A stretch of 64,000 nt of DNA from Desulfocarbo indianensis (lineage in GTDB: Bacteria; Desulfobacterota; Desulfarculia; Desulfarculales; Desulfarculaceae). Location: NCBI GenBank assembly GCA_001184205.1, contig LBMP01000004.1:323755-387754 (forward strand), in the 5' to 3' direction. The position numbers were made by a program, and so were the translations under genes. The notes beneath the pieces are model-generated. The model saw only the letters and a program-made list of their open reading frames with translations. It was not told the DNA's origin and did no database searches. This document shows, one piece after another, positions 59,626 to 64,000 of this stretch; position 1 is the first letter of the stretch, and each line of letters opens with the position of its first letter.

Positions 59626-61698
59626 TTAAAAGTGCACCCGCAGGGTCAGATAGACCGAAAGCGGGTCCTCCGGCGCGTAGGTCATCTCGCCGTTGGTGTA
59701 GCCGCCGTAGTTGGTGTATTTCTCGTCGAACAGGTTGACCACGTCCAGCTCCAGGCGGTACTTGGGGCTGAAGGTGTAGTTGAGCTGGGCGCTGACCACG
59801 CTGTGACCGTCCAGCACCATGGTGTTGGCCGAGTTGAGGTAGCGGTCGGACACGTAGCGGTAGCGCACGCGGCCGCCCAAGCCCAGGGGCGGGTGGTAGC
59901 CGGCTTCCAGGTTGACCACGTGGTCCGGCACGCTGCTCAGGGTGTTGCCGTCATAGCTGACGCCGCCCGAGGTGTATTTCAGGTATTCCGAATCGATGTA
60001 GGCGTAGTCGCCGTGCACGTACCAGTGCTCGGCCGGATACACATTCGCCGCGACCTCCACGCCCTGCCGCCGGGTTTCGCCGGCGTTCTCCTGCTTGGTG
60101 GGGTCGTCCAGGCGCGCCTGCAAGTCGTCGGTGGTGTCCAGGCGCCAGAAGACCAGGGAGGCGTCCAGCCACTGGGCGGGCTTGGCCCGCGTGCCCACTT
60201 CATACTGGCTGCGGATGGAGGGGTTCAGGTCGCTGTCCTTGAACAGGTCCTTGTCGCGCGGCAGGGCGAAGCCCCGGCCGTAGTTGGCGAACAGCTCCCA
60301 ATCCGGCATGACCGTGTAGACCAGGCCGGCCTTGGGGCTGAACACGTTGGGGCCGTCCAGATCGTAGTTGGACGCGGGCATCCTGTCGTCCAGATCGCCG
60401 CTGAAGGAATCCAGGCGCGCGCCCAGGATCAGGCGCAGGGGCTTGAGCACGGCGAAATCGAATTCGCCGTACAGGGAAGTGGTGTTCAGCTTGAGATCGT
60501 AATCCTCGTACTTGCTTCCCCGGTTGCGGCCTTGACCCACCACCAGGTTCCAGCGCTCGCGCTGGTCGTCCTCGCGCATGTAATCCACGCCCAGAATCAG
60601 GCTGGTCGCCCGCGACAAGAGCTCGCCCTTGAAGTTGTAGGAAATACCCGCGCCGAAAACCGAGCGCTGGAAAAGGCGCTCGTTGCCGTAATCGCTGCCC
60701 TGCCTTTGGGAGGGCGATATCCAGTTCTGGTACCAGCGGGTGAAGTCCTGGGAATAACCCCAGGTATAGAACATGAGCTTGCTCTGTTCCGTGAGCTTGT
60801 AGCGCAGGTCCACCCGCCCGTCGAAGCGTTTCTTCTTGCCGCCGTTCACGTCGGAAACCGCCGAGCTGGGGCGGGAATCATACACGGCCTGGGGGATGTA
60901 GCCCGGCGCGTCCCAGGTGGAGTTGAAAAAGCGGAAGCCGAAGGTGGCGTCAAAACGCTCTGTGAAGCGGTAGGTCCAGCGCCCGGCCGCGTTCTGCTTG
61001 TCCCAGTTGGAATTATCCTGATAACCGTCGGTGTGGTAAACCTGCCCGGCGTAGACCTGGTCCAATTGTCCGTCGCGGCGGGCCATGGTGAACACCACGT
61101 CCTGGGTGTTGAAGCTGCCGTAGCGGGCCTTGAGCCGGGAAAAATCGCCCTGCTTGATGGTGATGAAGTGCACCACCCCGGCGCTGGCGTAGTTGCCGTA
61201 GAGCGCCGAGGCCGGCCCCTTGATCACCTCCACCCGGTCGATCTCCTCGGGGATGATGATGTTGGTGTCGGCGTAGCCGTCGGTTTCGTTGAGCGGCACC
61301 CCGTCCAGGAAGATGGCCGCGTCCGGGCCGTGGGAGCAGCTGGTGAAGCCGCGCATCTGAAAGGCCGAGGCCGTGCCGCCCTGATGGTATTGCTGGATGC
61401 TGATGCCGGGGCTTAAGGTCAGCATATCCAGGGGCGTGGTGTACACCCGGTCCACGATCTGGTCGTGATCCAGCACCGTGGCGCCCATGGAGTCCAGGGT
61501 CTGGCGGGTGGTTTCCCCTCTCACCACCACGTCGTCCAGGCTGAAGGTTTTCTTTTTGGAGGCCGCTTGGCCTTCTTCGGTTTTCTCCCCGGCGGGCGCG
61601 TCCTGGGCGGCCCAGGCCGGCGCCGGGGAAACGGCGATGGCCAGGGCCGCGGCCAGGAACAGGCCGGCCAGCCCCAGCTTATTGATCAGGTTGTACAT
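59626..61698 (-). CDS. TonB-dependent outer-membrane receptor, probable metal(-chelate) uptake
   Basis: This encodes 690 aa. It has a signal peptide (LGLAGLFLAAALAIAVSPAP), a TonB box-like SLDDVVVRGE, a plug (residues ~55-165, with IDRVEVIKGPASALYGNYAS) and a barrel ending YLTLRVHF. AAAGGAAACC precedes the ATG. The DUF4198 gene follows, and the upstream leader shares an element with the NikL-like gene; nickel or cobalt transport is therefore the best inference. It is clearly distinct in sequence from the receptor at 5118-7214. Confidence 0.9.
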   Translation of the reverse strand: MYNLINKLGLAGLFLAAALAIAVSPAPAWAAQDAPAGEKTEEGQAASKKKTFSLDDVVVRGETTRQTLDSMGATVLDHDQIVDRVYTTPLDMLTLSPGISIQQYHQGGTASAFQMRGFTSCSHGPDAAIFLDGVPLNETDGYADTNIIIPEEIDRVEVIKGPASALYGNYASAGVVHFITIKQGDFSRLKARYGSFNTQDVVFTMARRDGQLDQVYAGQVYHTDGYQDNSNWDKQNAAGRWTYRFTERFDATFGFRFFNSTWDAPGYIPQAVYDSRPSSAVSDVNGGKKKRFDGRVDLRYKLTEQSKLMFYTWGYSQDFTRWYQNWISPSQRQGSDYGNERLFQRSVFGAGISYNFKGELLSRATSLILGVDYMREDDQRERWNLVVGQGRNRGSKYEDYDLKLNTTSLYGEFDFAVLKPLRLILGARLDSFSGDLDDRMPASNYDLDGPNVFSPKAGLVYTVMPDWELFANYGRGFALPRDKDLFKDSDLNPSIRSQYEVGTRAKPAQWLDASLVFWRLDTTDDLQARLDDPTKQENAGETRRQGVEVAANVYPAEHWYVHGDYAYIDSEYLKYTSGGVSYDGNTLSSVPDHVVNLEAGYHPPLGLGGRVRYRYVSDRYLNSANTMVLDGHSVVSAQLNYTFSPKYRLELDVVNLFDEKYTNYGGYTNGEMTYAPEDPLSVYLTLRVHF

Positions 61699-61934
61699 GA
61701 TCGGTTTCCTTTTCTCCTCGCTCCTTCGTGCTTCCCTAAGGCTTGAAGCCGGGAAGGGGGGGCGTGATAATGGGCATGGCCGATGGCGCGAGCCATCGCC
61801 AGCCGGGAGGGCGGTTGGGTTACCGTGCCAGGGGCCGCCGCCCTCCCACTTTCAGTAGCTTCGGGTTTTCGCCTCTTTGCTTTGGCTTGGCCTGCCTCCT
61901 TTCCCCGGCCGGGCCAAGGCCGCCGCCGGAACAT

Positions 61935-61978
61935 AAAAAGGCCGCACCCCTGGAATAGGGGTTACGGCCTTCGTGACC
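61935..61978 (-). promoter_or_regulatory. conserved leader element plus intrinsic terminator before the TonB/DUF4198 operon
   Basis: On the minus strand GGTCACGAAGGCC (61978-61966) merges into a strong terminator: AAGGCCGTAACCCCT pairs with AGGGGTGCGGCCTT, then TTTTT. It lies some 240 bp before the receptor start, so transcription must read through or be antiterminated for expression. It matches the element at 53578-53617. Confidence 0.65.
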
Positions 61979-62100
61979 AGATCATGCAGTCCGCCATGGA
62001 GATGGCGGGCGTTGTAAAGAAGCTGGCTTAGCTGCGCGCTTTTTGTATTAGGGTGATTGCCGCACTTCTGTGCCTTGCGGGCGATGCCGAGCCTGGCCCG

Positions 62101-62128
62101 ATGTTAGCACGGCGGCGATTGGTGTCAA
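62101..62128 (-). promoter_or_regulatory. sigma70 promoter of the TonB/DUF4198 operon
   Basis: On the minus strand TTGACA (62128-62123) and TAACAT (62106-62101) are separated by 16 bp. It gives a leader of about 400 nt with the terminator some 120-160 nt in. Confidence 0.65.
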
Positions 62129-62237
62129 TCGAAAACAAAGGGCCGGAGTGGGTAATCGAGGCGGGCGGCTGGATACCCGGCATTAAAACGGGTAGGCTAG
62201 GCTTACGCACCCCAAAGCAAGCCAACGGGACAGGACC

Positions 62238-62531
62238 ATGACCAAGAAGCGACCCCCCAAACCCGCTCCGCAGCCGGAGCCCGCAATACAGGGCCAGGAT
62301 GACCAGGAATGGATCGACCCCGACCTGCGCTGGAAAAGGGCCAACGAGGCCTGGTTGCAGGCCCATTGGAAGCTATCCATCAGCGTGATAGCGTTCCTGT
62401 TCGTAACGCTGTTCGTGCTGCCCTGGGTGTGCTTCCCCTTTCTCACCGCGCTCGGCATCCAGCTTTTCAGCGCGGCGGCCCTGTGGGCGGTGGCCAAGCG
62501 CTACACCACCGCCTTCAGCAAGAACCGCTAG
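62238..62531 (+). CDS. small membrane protein of unknown function
   Basis: This encodes 97 aa. A charged, Pro/Lys-rich N-terminus (MTKKRPPKPAPQPEPAIQGQ) is followed by two hydrophobic segments (ISVIAFLFVTLFVLPWVCF and ALGIQLFSAAALWAVA) and a basic tail. It overlaps the convergent DUF1847 gene by 4 bp. I do not recognise it. Confidence 0.55.
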   Translation: MTKKRPPKPAPQPEPAIQGQDDQEWIDPDLRWKRANEAWLQAHWKLSISVIAFLFVTLFVLPWVCFPFLTALGIQLFSAAALWAVAKRYTTAFSKNR

Positions 62532-63235
62532 CCGGCCTGGGTTTTCGGCTTGAACACCTTCGCGTAATAGGTGCCCGAGGTATACAGGGCGGCCAGGGGA
62601 TTATGGCCGGTCACCCGGTCTTTCACGGCCAGCACCGTGGTGGGCGCTTGGGCGTGCTGCATAAACAGGGAATCGTGCCCCACGCAGAGCCCCAAAAGCA
62701 CGTTGAACTGGGCCCCGGCCGCGGCCAACAGCTTGGCCTGGTAAATGGGGTTGCACATGGATTCGTCCCTGCCCTGAAAAATCTTCTCCTCGTCGCTCAG
62801 GCCCAGGAAGCCCTCCTTGGAGGTGCGGCCGGATTTGCAACAGGCGCTGAACACCGTGAATCCCCACGCCTCCAGAATCTTGGCCGCCAGGGCCGCCTCC
62901 GGAGCCAGGCCCACGCAAAAGGCCAGGCCCAGCTTTTCATAGCCCATGCGGCGGGCGAACTCGGCGATCTCCACGATACGGGTTTTTTCCGGCTGCATCA
63001 CATAGGGCCGCTCATGGCGGTTGGCGTAGCAGGCGGCCTCCTGGCGCGAGGCCTGGCGGGCGAACTCCAGGGTGGCCGGGTCCTGGTAGGCCGCGTTGGC
63101 CTCGGCCAATACTTGTTCTGCGCTCACGGTGGGACAGCCTTTGCCTGCCTTGCCTTCAGGGCTGACGCAGAGCTTGGCGGGCAGGGGATAATCGCAAGCG
63201 GCGCAGGCGGGAGCGGGCTTTTGGGTCTTGGCCAT
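62528..63235 (-). CDS. DUF1847 family cysteine-rich protein
   Basis: This encodes about 235 aa. It begins with a CAACDYP motif and has further Cys in KGCPTVS, FSACCKSGRTSKEG and DESMCNPIYQA. These match DUF1847, a family of putative metal-binding proteins common in anaerobes. The C-terminal half has GLCVGHDSLFMQHAQAPTTV. Its function is unknown. ATG 63235 has AAAGGAAC upstream and is preferred over the TTG at 63241. Confidence 0.85.
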   Translation of the reverse strand: MAKTQKPAPACAACDYPLPAKLCVSPEGKAGKGCPTVSAEQVLAEANAAYQDPATLEFARQASRQEAACYANRHERPYVMQPEKTRIVEIAEFARRMGYEKLGLAFCVGLAPEAALAAKILEAWGFTVFSACCKSGRTSKEGFLGLSDEEKIFQGRDESMCNPIYQAKLLAAAGAQFNVLLGLCVGHDSLFMQHAQAPTTVLAVKDRVTGHNPLAALYTSGTYYAKVFKPKTQAG

Positions 63236-63362
63236 GAGCAAGGTTCCTTTCGTTTCCGGCTTGCCGATTGTGCTATGGTTGATAGACCTGAATCCACCAG
63301 TTGATAGTCGCGGCTCTCATCTTGCCCCAAAACACGGCACCGCACAAGAAAAGGAGGCTCCA

Positions 63363-63818
63363 GTGCACGCTCCTTGGCAGGTCTTGGGATTGGGCGCGCT
63401 GGCCATGGCCGCCGGGGCCAGCTTCATGGTGCAGGCCGCGGTGAACACCAGCCTGCGCCTGAGCCTGGGCTCGGCTTCCTGGGCCTCGTTCGTCAGCTAT
63501 CTGGGCGGCACCCTGGTGATGCTGGCGGTGATCGTGGTGACCCGCGAGGCCTGGCCCCAGCCCGAGGCCGTGGCCCGCAGCCATTGGCTGGCCTGGAGCG
63601 GCGGCTTGTGGGGCGCTATCTATGTGGTCATCACCGTGCTTTTATTGCCCCATCTGGGCGCGGCCACGCTCTTGGCGCTCATCGTGGCGGGCATGATGCT
63701 GGCCTCGCTCACCTTTGATCATTTCGGGCTCATGGGCGTGCCCCAGCAGGCCATGAGCCTGACGCGGCTTTTGGGCGTGGTGTTCCTGGTGGCGGGGGTG
63801 GCGTTGATACGGCGCTGA
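63363..63818 (+). CDS. YdcZ/DUF606-type DMT-family membrane protein
   Basis: This encodes about 151 aa with four to five membrane segments (VLGLGALAMAAGASFMVQAA; FVSYLGGTLVMLAVIVV; AIYVVITVLLLPHLG; LLGVVFLVAGVALI). The half-size DMT pattern AAVNTSLRL and SFVSYLGGT fits YdcZ/DUF606. The GTG start at 63363 has a perfect AAGGAGG. Its substrate is unknown. Confidence 0.85.
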   Translation: MHAPWQVLGLGALAMAAGASFMVQAAVNTSLRLSLGSASWASFVSYLGGTLVMLAVIVVTREAWPQPEAVARSHWLAWSGGLWGAIYVVITVLLLPHLGAATLLALIVAGMMLASLTFDHFGLMGVPQQAMSLTRLLGVVFLVAGVALIRR

Positions 63819-63825
63819 GGCGGCT

Positions 63826-64000
63826 TTATTCCTCGCCGGCCTTGAGGTCGCGCAGCAGGCGGTCAAGGGCCTTTTGATAGGAGTCGTGGTCTTTCCAGCG
63901 AGTGAAATCGCCCACCACTTTGTCCAGGACATCGGCCTTGCGCGGGTGGTCCCATTCCTCGAACAGGTAGTCGTCTATTTTTATGGGGAACAGGATGTGC
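63826..64000 (-). CDS. C-terminal end of a probable TIR-domain protein, truncated by window edge
   Basis: The last 57 residues are visible: ILFPIKIDDYLFEEWDHPRK, then KVVGDFTRWKDHDSYQKALD, and a stop at 63826-63828. The pattern (L-FPI-ID ... V-GDF--W ... Y-K---RLLRDLK) is that of the C-terminus of bacterial toll/interleukin-1 receptor domain proteins, often with pentapeptide repeats upstream. The catalytic Glu and the rest lie outside the window. Confidence 0.6.
   Translation of the reverse strand, partial: HILFPIKIDDYLFEEWDHPRKADVLDKVVGDFTRWKDHDSYQKALDRLLRDLKAGEE

Larger units (their letters stand above)
61699..62237. other. leader and divergent intergenic region of the TonB/DUF4198 operon
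   Basis: This ~540-bp region holds the minus-strand promoter (62101-62128), the conserved leader element and terminator (61935-61978). A further GC-rich hairpin (GGGAGGGCGG/CCGCCCTCCC) lies at about 61805-61853, between terminator and receptor start. No gene is supported. Confidence 0.6.

Noticed and set aside
58921-61416. 831-aa open frame on the plus strand opposite the TonB receptor and DUF4198 gene
   Set aside because: Its sequence is low in motifs and rich in Val/Gly/His, and the minus strand has signal peptides, plug and barrel. It is an antisense shadow.

Overview
This 64 kb window is a high-GC, gene-dense bacterial chromosome segment. The gene content points to a strictly anaerobic member of the former Deltaproteobacteria (Desulfobacterota), perhaps near Desulfarculales. 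The evidence is a monofunctional Ni-CO dehydrogenase (CooS), a soluble HdrD/CCG-type Fe-S oxidoreductase, a ferredoxin-fused EtfA, futalosine-pathway menaquinone genes (mqnB, mqnD), a bacterial NrpR regulator and a beta-oxidation operon. The taxonomic placement is inference; no rRNA gene is present. One tRNA gene, tRNA-Arg(ACG), lies at 13788-13864 on the minus strand.

Layout. 0-5 kb: the end of a HisKA_2-type sensor kinase with its response regulator, an orphan MoaD/ThiS-like protein, an NrpR-type repressor and a 7TM-PAS-GGDEF diguanylate cyclase. 5-12 kb (minus): a TonB receptor behind a small His/Cys-rich protein, then an operon of a BioB-like radical SAM enzyme with an NMT1/SsuA-type ABC importer. 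12-18 kb: an exported transglutaminase-like protein, a decayed transposase fragment, a 21-bp perfect inverted repeat, tRNA-Arg, and a minus-strand greA-ampG-hflK-hflC run. 18-32 kb (plus): one long housekeeping run, yceD-rpmF-plsX, then acd-etfB-etfA where fabH/fabD often sit, then fabG-acpP-fabF, rpiB, a dCMP-deaminase-like gene, nrdR, ribD-ribE-ribBA-ribH and nusB. 32-42 kb (plus): TetR and IclR regulators, an NDP-forming acyl-CoA ligase, acyl-CoA dehydrogenase, 3-hydroxyacyl-CoA dehydrogenase, two crotonases, and mqnB-mqnD. 42-46 kb: corC, lnt and prfB with a programmed +1 frameshift.

46-52 kb is a mosaic in which low-GC accessory genes (an HNH nuclease, a DUF-like protein, a trypsin-like protease) alternate with native high-GC genes. 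52-64 kb holds a divergent MarR/GNAT pair around a perfect palindrome, a NikL-like protein downstream of cooS, a lipoprotein-type methyltransferase flanked by decayed copies of itself, a TonB receptor/DUF4198 (NikM-like) operon, a DUF1847 protein, a DMT-type transporter and the 3' end of a probable TIR-domain gene.

The most interesting signal is metal-related. The NikL-like gene (52997-53545) and the TonB/DUF4198 operon (58846-61698) each have a near-consensus promoter followed by a leader with the shared sequence GGTCA[A/C]GAAGGCC leading straight into an intrinsic-terminator hairpin. This looks like a common attenuation or riboswitch-like control of nickel/cobalt uptake next to the nickel enzyme CooS. 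I could not assign it to a known RNA class.
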